Below, piece by piece: positions 47,456 through 58,200 of a DNA stretch of 64,000 bases. Below the pieces are notes generated by a model, which had not been told where the DNA came from, made no database searches, and saw only the letters and a list, made by a program, of their open reading frames with translations. The stretch is from assembly GCF_963259705.1 (NCBI RefSeq), contig NC_081840.1, positions 146,975,549 to 147,039,548 of the forward strand, read 5' to 3'. The position numbers were made by a program, and so were the translations under genes. Source of the DNA: Myotis daubentonii. Taxonomy: Eukaryota; Chordata; Mammalia; Chiroptera; Vespertilionidae. The stretch's first letter is position 1; each line of letters begins with the position of its first letter.

Positions 47456-47920
47456 ATATTTGCTGAATCTTTTTTTCTATAGCCATAGGGGGATAACTTA
47501 TGCTTTGAAAATGTTCCAGTCTAAATGATCTTAGTCATACTTTTGATGAAGAACTTTGGAGACCTAATAATACATGCATTCATATGCTGAAATAGACTCA
47601 GAAATTGTTTCTTAAGTAAACTCATGGACCTGACTATACTGTTAGCCCAGCTTGATGTTGTAATTGGTTGGACTTCTATTCAAGAAGTGTTGATTTTTTA
47701 TCTTATTTTCACAAGAGGGTGTCAATCTTCCTATTCATTTAGTTGATATTTAAAATGAAATATGTCCTTAATCAGTAAGAAGGAATTGTTTATTGTCAGA
47801 GGATATACTTTCAAACTGCTTGCCAGCTAAGTTCTATCAAAAGGCTTTTGAACGGAATTTCATTTCTGGAGATTGTTTCAGAAAAAAAATGAAATGCATG
47901 TTTCTCTCTAAACATCCTCA
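47456..47920. other. Unassigned DNA
   Basis: Nothing recognised. Confidence 0.4.
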
Positions 47921-48163
47921 TTTTTTTAAATTTTCACCCAAAGATATACTCATTGATTCAAGATAGAGGAGAGAGGTGGGGCGAGGGTGTGTGTGTGGAG
48001 AGAACATCAGTGTGCAAAAGAACATTGATTGGCTGCCTTTTGTACGTGCCCCAACTGGAGATAGAACCCACAACATAGGTATGTGCCTTGACTGAGAACC
48101 AAACCCACAACCTTTTGTTATATGAGGTGATGCTCCAACCAACTGAGCCAAACTGGCCAGGAC
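47921..48163 (-). mobile_element. Ves-type SINE, antisense, old
   Basis: GAACATTGATTGGCTGCC, GATAGAACCCACAACATAGG, AACCAACTGAGCCAAACTGG. Includes a GTGTGTGTGTG insertion near 47987. Possible diverged duplication CTAAACATCC/CTAAATACCC at the two ends. Confidence 0.85.
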
Positions 48164-49543
48164 TAAATACCCTTACTTTTAACCCTCAAATCATGCTATA
48201 ACATCAACAAGCTGCATATTTAGACCATATTTTCTTTGCACCTGGCAAGATATTTTCTTTGTTGTACTTTGACATTATTCCTTTTGCTTGTATTATGGAT
48301 GCCCTAAAAAATGTTTTATGAAATGGACTACTATAGTTATGTAATAATGGTATAAAATGCCATTCACTACGAAACTCAGAATCCCCTATACAAAGACTCA
48401 CTCAATACCCGGCCTTTGTATTTGAACTTACAAGCAATGTGTTTTCTCCTTAAGTGATAATATTATTCCTGTAAACTAATCACAGCTCCTTTTGCTTCAA
48501 CTACCAAAAAGTTAATGACTTAAATTTATTAATTAAAAGTTGTGACTATTAAAATCTTTATAGTATGAATTTCTTAATTCTATTTTTTTCTTCTGTATTT
48601 TTACGGCCTTAACATTTTAATTTATGCATGTATTTCTGTGTTTTGTGTGCATTACTGACATCCCAGAGCATTTTATTGAGCAAGATAAGTCCTATCTAAA
48701 GAGAAAGAAAAATAAACAGATAGAAAAATAAACAGATGTCTCACTATATTGTTAAAGATAATGAAAAAATATGAAGGAGATAGGTGAGATAAGATGGTGA
48801 TGTAAAAAAATCATTAGAGCACTAAAGGTGACTAAAATATAGGTAGTAATTAGTTAAATTAGAAGTGAAGAATATTGAGAAAAACATATAGTAAGATTGA
48901 AGGAGACTCTGACAAAAAGATGAAAAGAAATACAGATCAGAATGTAGTAAATGAGAAGACTATAAACCAAAAGGCAGACGTCTGCAGGCAGGACAAGAAT
49001 AAATTGAGTACAGTACTTTGGCAAACACAGCAGCAACAAAATCATTCAAGCAATGTGCCTGCTAAGCAATCACACTGCTACTGTGCATTATTGATGCAGT
49101 CATCAAGGGAAACCAAAACCGGGTCAGGTCATCCTTCATGTCATCAGGTACATAGGTTGATTTTAATGGATGTTATATTCACAACAGTTCTTAACACATC
49201 ACCAAACATTTAAAATATAGTTGATACAAAGTTACTCTTACTTAATATTCTCAAATCCAGGGACTTACTTAGTTAAGCAATAAATTCAAATCTAATGAAC
49301 ATAGTTTCCCTCTTGGAATGCTTTGAAAAGTGACCTCTAGCAGAATTCAAAAGAATGAGGCAGGGTTGCCAGAGAAGACCTTGGAGGGAAGGGAAGGACG
49401 GTGATGAGCCCTTCCTGAGACTGATCAAGGTAGCCAGTGCTTCTCTTTCATGTGCTCTCCCCAAATAATGCATTTGCATTTCCCTTTCCCTCTCAATAGC
49501 TAACTTCTGTGAAGCCTTTCAGTCAGATACCGAACTGCTAGAG
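48164..49543. other. 1.4 kb of unassigned DNA
   Basis: The plus frame 48875-49213 (112 codons) is Lys/Gln-rich and has no recognisable product. No repeat seen. Confidence 0.4.
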
Positions 49544-49732
49544 CAGTGGTTGTAGAGTGTGGCCCCCAGACCAACAGTAGTAGTGTCACCTGAGAACATG
49601 TCACACCTGAAAATTCTGGAGCTCTATCCCAGACCTACTGAATCTGAAATTCTGGGAGTGAAGCCCTTGCAATCTGTGTTACAGCAGTCCTTCTAGGTAT
49701 CCATAGCACATGATGAAGTCTTAGAACTACTG
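49544..49732. mobile_element. MER5A-type hAT-Charlie MITE
   Basis: Starts CAGTGGTTGTAGAGTG and ends TTAGAACTACTG, giving imperfect inverted ends. Internal GTGTCACCTGAGAACATG, CAGACCTACTGAATCTG and GCAATCTGTGTTACAGC are typical of MER5. Confidence 0.85.
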
Positions 49733-49745
49733 GACTAGAAGAACA

Positions 49746-50167
49746 TCCTATATAATAAAAGCCTAATATGCTAAGTATCCGGTCATCTGTTCATCTGTTC
49801 AACCAATCAAAACATAATATGCTAATGATATGCTAAGGCTGCTCAACCGCTCATAATGACATGCACTGGCCACCAGGGGGCAGATGCTCCAACTGGTAGG
49901 TTAGCTTGCTGCTGGGGTCTGGCCAATCAAGACTGAGTGAAACAGGCCACAAACACCCTGGAACCCTCTTGTGGTCCCTCCCTAGTTGGCCAACCTCTAG
50001 TGTCCCTCCCTGGCCCCAATTGTGCACTGGTGGGGTCCCTTGGCCTAGCCTGCACCCTCTCACAATCCAGGACCCCTGAGAGGATGTCAGAGCCAGTTTC
50101 AGCCTGATCCCACAGACCCGACCGAGGGACCCCCCACTGGTGCATGAATTCATGCACAGGCCTCTAG
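49746..50167 (+). mobile_element. Helitron, 422 bp, intact ends
   Basis: 5' TCCTATATAATAAAAGCC after A. 3' perfect 18-bp palindrome GTGCATGAATTCATGCAC (50140-50157), then AGGCCTCTAG and T. Same family, same orientation as 59488-59897 (shared TAATATGCTAATGATATGC and AACCAATCAAA). Confidence 0.95.
49867..49883 (+). promoter_or_regulatory. Near-perfect CTCF motif in Helitron
   Basis: TGGCCACCAGGGGGCAG fits the extended CTCF motif (TGGCCACCAGGGGGC) without mismatch. The sister Helitron has a decayed version near 59604. Confidence 0.55.
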
Positions 50168-51319
50168 TATGGATATAACGAGCAATGTCTGCTCATTCAG
50201 AATGTATTAAAAGTGAGATGATAATAACAGCAGAGGTAGAAAAAGAGGAGGCAAAACTGCAGAAAAATAAAATACGCAAGTGATATCTTTCCATTTCCTC
50301 ATAACAGAGATTCAAATGGATGTTTGAGTCTTCATATTTTAAATATACTTTTTAATTTACTATTTGTACATTTGTGTCTATGCTGTTTTTTCATTCTTGG
50401 TTTGTGCTGAAAAGAACTAGTCTGACACTGACTTTACTGAGCAAAACTGGCACAAGGATTTCACATTCTCTAAACTCTCTAACTCATTATCCTGAGACAG
50501 AGAGCACAACTCACCCTCAGTTCCTCGTTATTCTGCAAATGATCAAGTTACCTCTTAGTTTTAGCTCCTTACAAGGATCAGCATCACCGGTGCAATTCGG
50601 TCACACCCGAGGGGAGACTCCACAGCTGTTTAAACAGTACACAGCCCATAACAACACGCCAGCGTAGGGCAGGAAGCAAAGAAGGATTCTATTTCTAATT
50701 GAACCTCTGGTGGGAATATAAAAAGGTGGTATTTGATTTCTTGAACTAGAAATCATCTGCTTATCATAAACTTTTCAGTGGCAGGCTTTCTCTCTCACTC
50801 CAAAAACATCCTCACCCCCGCAATTACTCCTTAATTATGGTCTTTCAATAACTAGATCTGGTGCTTTTTTTGAAAGCAGGTACCTTTATCATTGAATTTC
50901 TTCACATAGTTTAAGGGAGGAAATTAAAAGCTGCTCTGTTATCACTAGAAATTATTTAGAGAAAAATAATGAAACTGATCCTAAAAATAAAGGCTTAAAT
51001 ATTGATTTTGGCCTGAATTGGAGAAGGTTAATGGTAGATTGACCACATATTTCCCATATTTCAAATCTGGGAAACTTTACGGAGAAGAGGGAAGTGGTGG
51101 CTCTTACAGATTTTGCCAAGAGCACAGAACTAAGCTGGGCCTGTTTCAGGCAAATGGAGTATCCTCACCCTATGACTTAGAGGTTTAGCAGCTGACTTCA
51201 AACATATGAAAATTTTAATGTGAAAAATATTCAAAATGTACTCATCTTATTTATGGAAGATTGAATAAGAATAAAACAAGAACAGATTTTTTTGTTCTTG
51301 TTGTTTATTATATAGTTAA
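50168..51319. other. Unassigned DNA
   Basis: The frame 50374-50667 (97 codons) has no recognisable product. Nothing else recognised. Confidence 0.4.
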
Positions 51320-51373
51320 CCCAGTGATAATAGAGTCCTCAATTTGTTTATTGGGGACCCCACTATCACTGGG
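51320..51373. mobile_element. Tiny palindromic piggyBac-like MITE
   Basis: 54-bp imperfect palindrome beginning CCCAGTGATAATAGAGTCC and ending GGACCCCACTATCACTGGG, flanked by TTAA (51316-51319) and CTAA (51374-51377, probably mutated TTAA). This resembles short mammalian piggyBac MITEs in which only the inverted ends remain. Confidence 0.5.
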
Positions 51374-51377
51374 CTAA

Positions 51378-52599
51378 TTCTTGGACAAATTTACATAATT
51401 TACAATTTTCATTATTTATTACAGGTGACAAGAGCATCTTGATTTTCAGACTATTAATTGTAAAAGTAAATACTGTGTGATGTGTAGAGTTGCCAACAAT
51501 GAGGACTCACCACCTCTGCCCATAACTATCCTGAAATATAATAGGAGCTCAATTAGCTTTGTGGACTGCATTAAAGTTATGCAATTATAACATCTGAAAA
51601 CAGAAGATGAAGATGGTCTTTTCAGATTCCTTCCTAAATCTACAGAGTTCAGGATATCTTTCCTATTATTTGGAGGCCTCCCCTATATAACTGTTCTTCG
51701 ACTTGCCTATATACTCTTGAGGGATGGATCATGGAAAGCCATTAAGAAAGTACAGGAGAGGCAGTTTCACATTGTTTTCTTGGTATTCTGTTTATAATAT
51801 ATCCTTAGACACTGTTCTCTGTAGACCTTCATCCTTTTAAAGACTTGGGATCTCCACACACTGCAAAAGCCATCCATTTATCAGATGGAGAAAATTTAAT
51901 GATGAGGTTTGATATTATCTGTATCTTGGCTTTCAGGAGCAAGAAATACTACCACATATTAGGAAGGAGGGAAGGGAATGAGGGAGGAATAGAGGAAGGG
52001 AGAAAAACAGAGAAGAATTGATATATGGTAAGGAAAATTTTCCAAAACAAAACTTCCCCAAAATATTTTAGAGGTTTTTTAAGAAGTACTGAAATTAATC
52101 AAATTATGTTATATTTTCATATTCCATCCCGATCTCTTGATGTAAGAGAATAATTTTAGAATTATGAAGGATGTAATAGATACCTCCATAAATGAGAAAT
52201 ATCCAGGTTTAGTAATAAATTCTACATCTATAAAAACATTAAGACAATATAATTGATCAACTCAGTGACTTCAGATTTTTAAAAAAATCTTTTTATTAGC
52301 ATCAAGAAGTCAAACAAATTTTTTTAGTCAATTGACTACCATTGGATAGACACATTCTAAGGATCTTCACCCTATAGAATGTTGCACTACTCTTAAATAT
52401 ACACTTTTCTCATCATAACATTGCATTCAATTCATGACTAATGCCAAATAGGCGCTACAGAGAAGTGATACCCATACAGAGTTCCTCATGGGGAGAAGTC
52501 AGTTCTGTCTAAAATCTTCTTGGGCAGCTTCACAAAGTTGAGCTTTGCTAAATGGGTACTTTCTATAGAGATAAGGACAGAAAAGTGGCAAGTCATGGA
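51378..52599. other. 1.2 kb of unassigned DNA
   Basis: Nothing recognised. Confidence 0.4.
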
Positions 52600-53370
52600 G
52601 TAAACCAATTTTCCTAAAATAGAGATCTAATAGGGGCTAGTGGTAAGAGAGAAGACCAAATATGCAATTGAGGTAAGATTTCCAACAGAAGGGTTTGGAC
52701 TTTATTTTGTGGGTTAAGGAAACCACTGGAGGTTTGTGGAAAGGGATTTCAGAACCTATGAGAATTAATCTGGTTGCAATAATCATGGAAACAGGTAAAC
52801 TAGTATGGACTTTATTGAAGTCATTAGAGAGTGAAGTTGATGAGGATTTCAATTAGGGTAATGATGGTAGTAATGGGGGAGAGGATAAATGAAAAACAGA
52901 GTGTAGAAGAGTAATTTAAATTATATTATTGCTGAGTGAATATGAGGACTAATAAGATAAAACAATTAAAAATTATAAAGTATGAGTCTCCATGACTGGG
53001 ACTATTGAGGTACTACTGAGGAAAACAAGCAAGTTTGACAGTGCACATGGTGAAGCATGGAAATGTCACATGAGAGAAAATAATTTGATCTGTGGCATAG
53101 TATACTTAATGTTAAGTGTGTGCCACAAATCCATAGGAAATCCTAGCAAACATGCCAAGTAAACAGTTGATGATATAAGCTGGTAAAGATGTGATGTTTG
53201 GAGCTGAGGAAATGTATCAGGTCTTTGATACACAGATTTTTTACATATGCAGCCAGTATATATTAAGAACCAAATGAGTCACCAAGAGAAATTTGGAGGA
53301 GAACAAGAAAAAGGATCCAATAAAGGAGGCAGAGAAGAAAGAGAACTGTGAATCCACTCAGGAAAATAGA
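52600..53370 (-). mobile_element. L2 LINE, antisense
   Basis: GGTTTGGACTTTATTTTGTGGG at about 52690, CTGGTTGCAATAATCATGG at 52769, CAAGTAAACAGTTGATGATATAAG near 53156 and GTCACCAAGAGAAATTTGG near 53278 follow antisense L2 order. Confidence 0.65.
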
Positions 53371-53526
53371 GCATACTAGATATTTATGAAATGGAAGGGG
53401 GTTTAATACAGGAAACTGGCTAATATGTATTAGGCAGCTGTAAGAAAATGAAAGGGATGCTATGGTTACACATCCTATCTAATAAAAGAGAAACATGGTA
53501 ATTGGCATACAACTGCTACCCTTCCC

Positions 53527-53575
53527 ATTGGCTAATCAGCGAGATATGCAAATTAACTGCCAGCCAAGATGGCGG
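53527..53575 (+). promoter_or_regulatory. CCAAT, octamer and YY1-like cluster (module 1, copy 3)
   Basis: ATTGGCTAATCA (53527-53538), ATGCAAAT (53546-53553) and CCAAGATGGCGG (53564-53575, full YY1-type core) within 49 bp. Confidence 0.5.
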
Positions 53576-54234
53576 TGGCAGCCAGGCAGCTTGAAACTAA
53601 CATGAGGCTTGCTTACTTCAGTGACGGAAGACTCCAACGTTCCCCGCCTGCTGCTGCAGGCCTCTGAGCTGGCAGTTTGAAACATAGTTACAAAAATAGA
53701 AGCTAAACAAAACCCCAGAAACCAGCTTTCAGCTAGCCGGGATCTCAGACCTGGAGTTGATACAGAGTTTTGATTGTAGAACCTAAACAAACCAGATACC
53801 TGCTTTCAGGAGCGGAGGCCTAAGAGCTGGAGCCTCAGAGCTAAAGCTGGCTCAGAATAAAAAAAAAAAAAAAGAAAGACAAGAAAAAAAGGAGCAGTTG
53901 GGAGCTTCAGTCCCAGCCTGAAAACAGCCCTCAGCCCCTCACCCAGACTGGCCAGGCACCCCAGTGGGGATCCCCACCCTGAAGGGTGTGTGACCAGCTG
54001 CAAACAGCCATCATCCCCTCATCCAGTCTGGACAGGCACCCCAGTGGGGACCCCCACCCTGATCCGGGACACCCTTCAGGGCAAACCAGTCAGCCCCCAC
54101 CCATAAACCAGGCCTCTATTCTATATAGTAAAAGGGTAATATGCCTCCCAGCACCGGGATCAGCGGAGCCGCGAGGTCTCCCGGCACCAGGATCAGCATG
54201 ACAGGGGGCTGCGCCCAAAACCCTGATCACCCTG

Positions 54235-54960
54235 TGGCTCTGTGTGTGACAGGGGGTGGGGCCACAACCTCCCTATCTGCCCTGCTCTGTGCCTGACAGG
54301 GGAAGGGGCCCCAACTCCCTGATCAGCCCTGCTCTGTGCCTGATAGGGGGGAGCTACCCAACCTCCTGATAGCCCTGCGGCTCTGTGTGTGACAGGGTGC
54401 AGCGCCCCAAGCCCCCCACCCCACGGGCCCTGCTCTGTGTGAAGGGGTAGAACCATAACCTCCCCATCGGCCCTGCCCTGAGTGTGACAGTGGTGGCGCC
54501 CCAATCCCCTGATTGGCCCTGTTCTGTGGGTGATAGAGGGCAGAGCCCTAACCCCCTGATCTGCCCTGCTCTGTGCGTGATAGGGGGGAGCTCCCCAAAC
54601 CCCTGATGGGCCGTGCTCTGTGCATGACAGGGGGGAGCTCCCCAACCCCTTGATTGACCCTTCTCCGTGAGTGACAGGGGGGAGCTCCCCAATCCCCTGA
54701 TCGGCCCTGCTCTGTGTGTGACAGGGGGCAGCCCCCCAAGCCCCTGATTGGCTCTGCTCTGTGCATGACAGGGGGTGGCGCCGCAATGTCCCCATTGACC
54801 CTGCCTTGAGTGTGACAGGGGGTGGTGCCCCAACCCCCCAATTGGCCCTACCCTGAGCGTGACTGAGGGTGGCATCGCAACCTCCCGATCCGCCCTGCTC
54901 TGTGCATAACAGGGGGCAGCGCCCCAATTCCCCAATCGGCCCTGCTCTGAGCCTGACCAG
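54235..54960. repeat. 47-bp minisatellite inside composite Helitron
   Basis: About fifteen imperfect units containing TGACAGGGGG, GAGCTCCCCAA, CCCCTGATCGGCCCTGCTCTG. Spacing of TGACAG starts is 47 bp (for example 54625, 54672, 54719). As 47 is not a multiple of 3 and the minus strand has no stop in most units, long minus frames arise in every phase (244, 193 and 97 codons). They are repeat-derived and not genes. Confidence 0.9.
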
Positions 54961-55169
54961 GGGCTGCAGCTAGGGATTAGGCCTGCCCTCTGCCACCCGG
55001 GAGCAGGCGTAAGCCAGCAGGTCGTTATCTCCCGAGGGGTCCCAGACTACAAGAGGGCACAGGCCAGGCTGAGGGCCCCCCCCGCTTCTCCCCCCGAGTG
55101 CACAAATTTTTGTGCACCGGGCCTCTAGTACATTAATAATTACAAGAAGCAACTACTGTCCTTAAGGCA

Positions 55170-55760
55170 GGGGAAACAAATGAGAAGAGTCAGTAAAGCT
55201 GGAAGAGGGCTCAATAGAGCTGGTGTTTGGTCCTTCGAAGAAAGCACCTTGAAGCTGGTTCCCAGACCTCTAGTCTGGCAGGTGCCAGGAATTCAGTGCG
55301 GGAGACATAGCTCAACAGATGCCCAGAAGAGCATGTCCCAGTGTGTGAGGGAACATGGGGGTATCTCTTAATTCCAGCCTTTTAAGGAAGCACATCTGGT
55401 TACCAATAGGTATTGGAGATGGTAAAAGAAGCTGGAGGCCAACGGCCCTTGCTGAAACAATGCTGCCAGCAGCTGGAAAATCAGAAAAGAAAAATCCTTT
55501 CTCCTGTCTTACTTTCCAACCTCTCTCTCTAGGGCCCTCTACTGGCAGAGCCTAACAGGTAGCCAGATTAAAAGGGGATCTGGGGAAAGTTATGTAGAGC
55601 GTAGTACCATGCCAACTCTCAACAAAGCAGAGTAGAAAAAAAGGTATAGGGAATTGAGAAATAATAGGCAAATAATTAGCAAATATAGAGAGGAACATGT
55701 TAGCAAAACCAAAGGAAAGATGAAGTTTCAACAAGAAAAGGGATGAAAACTCCAACAAAT
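55170..55760 (+). mobile_element. Old interspersed repeat, family not assigned
   Basis: Contains AGAAAGCACCTTGAAGCTGG, CAGACCTCTAGTCTGGCAGG and CTACTGGCAGAGCCTAACAGG, which I recognise from a common old mammalian repeat but cannot name. Diverged. Confidence 0.45.
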
Positions 55761-55970
55761 ACTGGAAGTAGGTCAAAGACGATAAACTGGGCAAAGACCT
55801 TTGACTTTGGTGATTAAGTTAAATGAAATTATCTTAAGTGGGTGAGTGTTAGAGCAAATTTTCATTAAAAAAAATGTTGACTGCTCTTAACGTTAACATA
55901 GCCTGTTACATCAAATTTCCAATTACTTTGAGAACTTTAAAAATAGTAAATAAAACTTTTATTATATCTA

Positions 55971-56524
55971 CTGGAGGGCTGGTGCACAAAATTTGTGCAT
56001 GGGTAGGGCCCCTAGGCCTGGACAGCCATCAGGGCTAATCTGTGGGGTGACTGGTAGGGCAATTGGGGGCACCACTAGCACCTGCCTTGGCCGGCCTGGA
56101 GCCACCCGTTCACCAACCCCGGTCCCTGCCACCACCAGAGGTTGCCTATCTCCGCGAGCGGGGTGACCAGCAGGGCAATTGGGACCTCCCTCTGGCACCC
56201 GCCTTGGAGGTGACTGGCAGGGCAATCAGGGGGCAGCACCACCCGCTCAATGGCTGGCCCTAACCCCCACCGCTGCCCACTCGCCAGCCAGCCCCACCTC
56301 CCCGCCACTGCCGCAGGTCGCCTACCTCTGTGAGTTGACTGGTGAGGTGATCAGGGGGCCCCCCACTGGCACCTGCCTTGGCTGGTCTGGGGCCTGCAGG
56401 CTGGGCGCAGATCCTGCATTGAGCGTTTGCCCCCAGGTGGTCAGTGCGTGTCATAGCGACCCATTATTCCACCTGTCCTACTGCCATTCAGTCAATTTGC
56501 ATATTAGGCTTTTATTATATAGGA
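55971..56524 (-). mobile_element. Helitron, antisense, first of a tandem pair
   Basis: On minus it starts TCCTATATAATAAAAGCC at 56524 and ends with GCACAAATTTTGTGCACC-type hairpin, then AGCCCTCCAG at 55971 (CCAG for CTAG). The 5' end touches the next element with no intervening base. A weak CTCF-like CCACCTGGGGGCA lies on minus near 56428-56441. Confidence 0.85.
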
Positions 56525-56927
56525 CTATAGGCCCAGCATGCGATATCACGCAGCACTGTCCACCTGCGCGTCCCCCACCCACCCGCCCGCCACTGCAACG
56601 CACTCGTGCCCCACCAACCTGCCCACCGCCACGCTCACAGTCATGCCTGCCTCTCTGTGCCCACCTGCCCGCTGCTCTGCCAGCCCGCCTGCCGCTCCAC
56701 TGTGTTTGCCCCACCCACCTACTGGCCATGCTAACAGCCGCACTCATCTTGCCATGCCCACCTGCCTGCGGCCCACTGCCCCTCCCACAGCCCACCAGCC
56801 TTGCTGTGATCGGAGACTGTGGGCTGTGGGGGAAGGCCCGAGAGGTGCTCCATGCACTTCAGGGTGACCGGTCGTTTTGTCGTCTTGGTCATGACACCCC
56901 TTGGCCTCTTATTATTATGATAGGGGA
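56525..56927 (-). mobile_element. GC-rich Helitron, antisense, abutting its neighbour
   Basis: On minus it starts TCCCCTATCATAATAATAAG at 56927 and ends with hairpin GCGTGATATCGCATGC, then TGGGCCTATAG at 56525. The interior is Pro-codon-like CCCACC-rich, giving the 252-codon artefact frame 56179-56937 that spans both Helitrons. Confidence 0.8.
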
Positions 56928-58059
56928 TGATAAATAATATTCAAAAATATCTGTAACAAAAGCAAAAGTGATGTACATTTTCAAATGAAAGCATTAGCAA
57001 TGAAGTATTAATTTTTAAATTATTTTACCAAAATATCTGCTTTGTCCAAGAAATACCTTTGTAAAATATATTAGTCTCTACTTTTTTTTATTGTCACATA
57101 CATTTTTAAAATTTTTTTGAGTTACTTCTGAGTCATTGCAATGATATGAGTAGCCCATGTAGGAACCAATGGTTTAACATTGTGTTAGGACGCCACTGGC
57201 ACTGCCTTAGAGTCTCTCAGCATGAGAGAGTGGCATAAAGAAAATGCTCTCCCTCCCTCCTGCAGAGAACAGAATTCCATCACCCCATCTTCTCTGCTCT
57301 TTTCCTCCTCCCCCCACAGAGCTGAAAAAAATCTGCCTAGAATGTACATTCCTCCGTCCTCTGAGGTATTATAGTAATATTAATAAATTCCTTACATGAC
57401 ACTTGGATAAATGCCAGTGACAGATAATAAAAACCTAGGTGTCTCTTAGGTCTGAAATGGGTTGAAAACTTTTTCCATGTTTAAAAGAAAGAAAAGCTAA
57501 ATTTTAGTGTAATGATCTTCATAAGAAGTATTAGGCAACCAGGTTATGCTAACTACTGTGGGTACTGCTGTATTTCTTTGCACCACAGAGCGCAGACCTA
57601 GCCCCATGTTTGTTAGCGGAGTAGGAGATCAGAGGTTAATAATCTTGAAAAGGAAAGAGAAGGTTGAATGGAAGTCAAACATGATGATAATAAAGCCTCT
57701 TCTTTTTCTTGATTTTCTCCCTTTTCCTTCCCAGGCAACAACTTACATATTCAGGGACATTCTTTCAAGGCTCTGAAGCATTCCTTTCTGAACCTGTGTT
57801 TCAGAACGCCCTGCACTTCTTCCTTTCTCCTGCCAGTGTTCATTAAGAGAGCTATACAAAATTGTGTCTTACAGGCACACACACCAGTTTAAAGACATTA
57901 CTAGACAAATTGCTATTTGACAGAGAAATGACAGACAATTCTGGCAAGCAGACTTGTGTTCAAGTTAACCCATGTTGACTCCAGAAGTCATTTTATAATA
58001 TAAAAGGTACACGTTCATATAGAATACAGTATGTTACTATCTAATATTGCCACACTGTA
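56928..58059. other. 1.1 kb of unassigned DNA
   Basis: The frame 57546-57776 (76 codons) has no recognisable product. Confidence 0.4.
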
Positions 58060-58200
58060 CCATCTCTGAATAAATATTAAACCATATAAACCAGGTTTCA
58101 TTATTCCCCAAAGAGGACCTTGTCCAAGGTCATAGAGCTCTAGGAAGGATTTCGAGAAAGCTCTAATGTCCAACCTCTTTCCATTGAGAAAATGCCTGTC
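58060..58200 (-). mobile_element. Probable MIR, antisense
   Basis: TTTCATTATTCCCCAAAGAGG, then TTGTCCAAGGTCATAGAGC fits the antisense MIR core; diverged. Confidence 0.5.

Larger units (their letters stand above)
53473..55128 (+). mobile_element. Composite Helitron, copy 3, 1.66 kb, with minisatellite
   Basis: Module 1 (53473-54118) starts TCCTATCTAATAAAAGAG after A and ends CCAGGCCTCTA. Module 2 starts TTCTATATAGTAAAAGGG at 54119 and ends with the hairpin GTGCACAAATTTTTGTGCAC, then CGGGCCTCTAG at 55128 and host T. Unlike copies 1 and 2, module 2 carries a 47-bp minisatellite right after its GGTAATATGC start, replacing the segment with the CTCF-like motif. Confidence 0.9.

Noticed and set aside
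54193..54935. Minus-strand frames of 244 and 193 codons
   Set aside because: They lie in a 47-bp tandem repeat whose minus strand has few stops in any phase; no independent protein pattern.
54235..54960. CRISPR-like direct repeats
   Set aside because: Units are contiguous with no unique spacers, and the genome is a mammal's.
56179..56937. 252-codon plus-strand frame
   Set aside because: Runs antisense through two abutting Helitrons; Pro/Ala/Cys-rich composition is a product of GC content.
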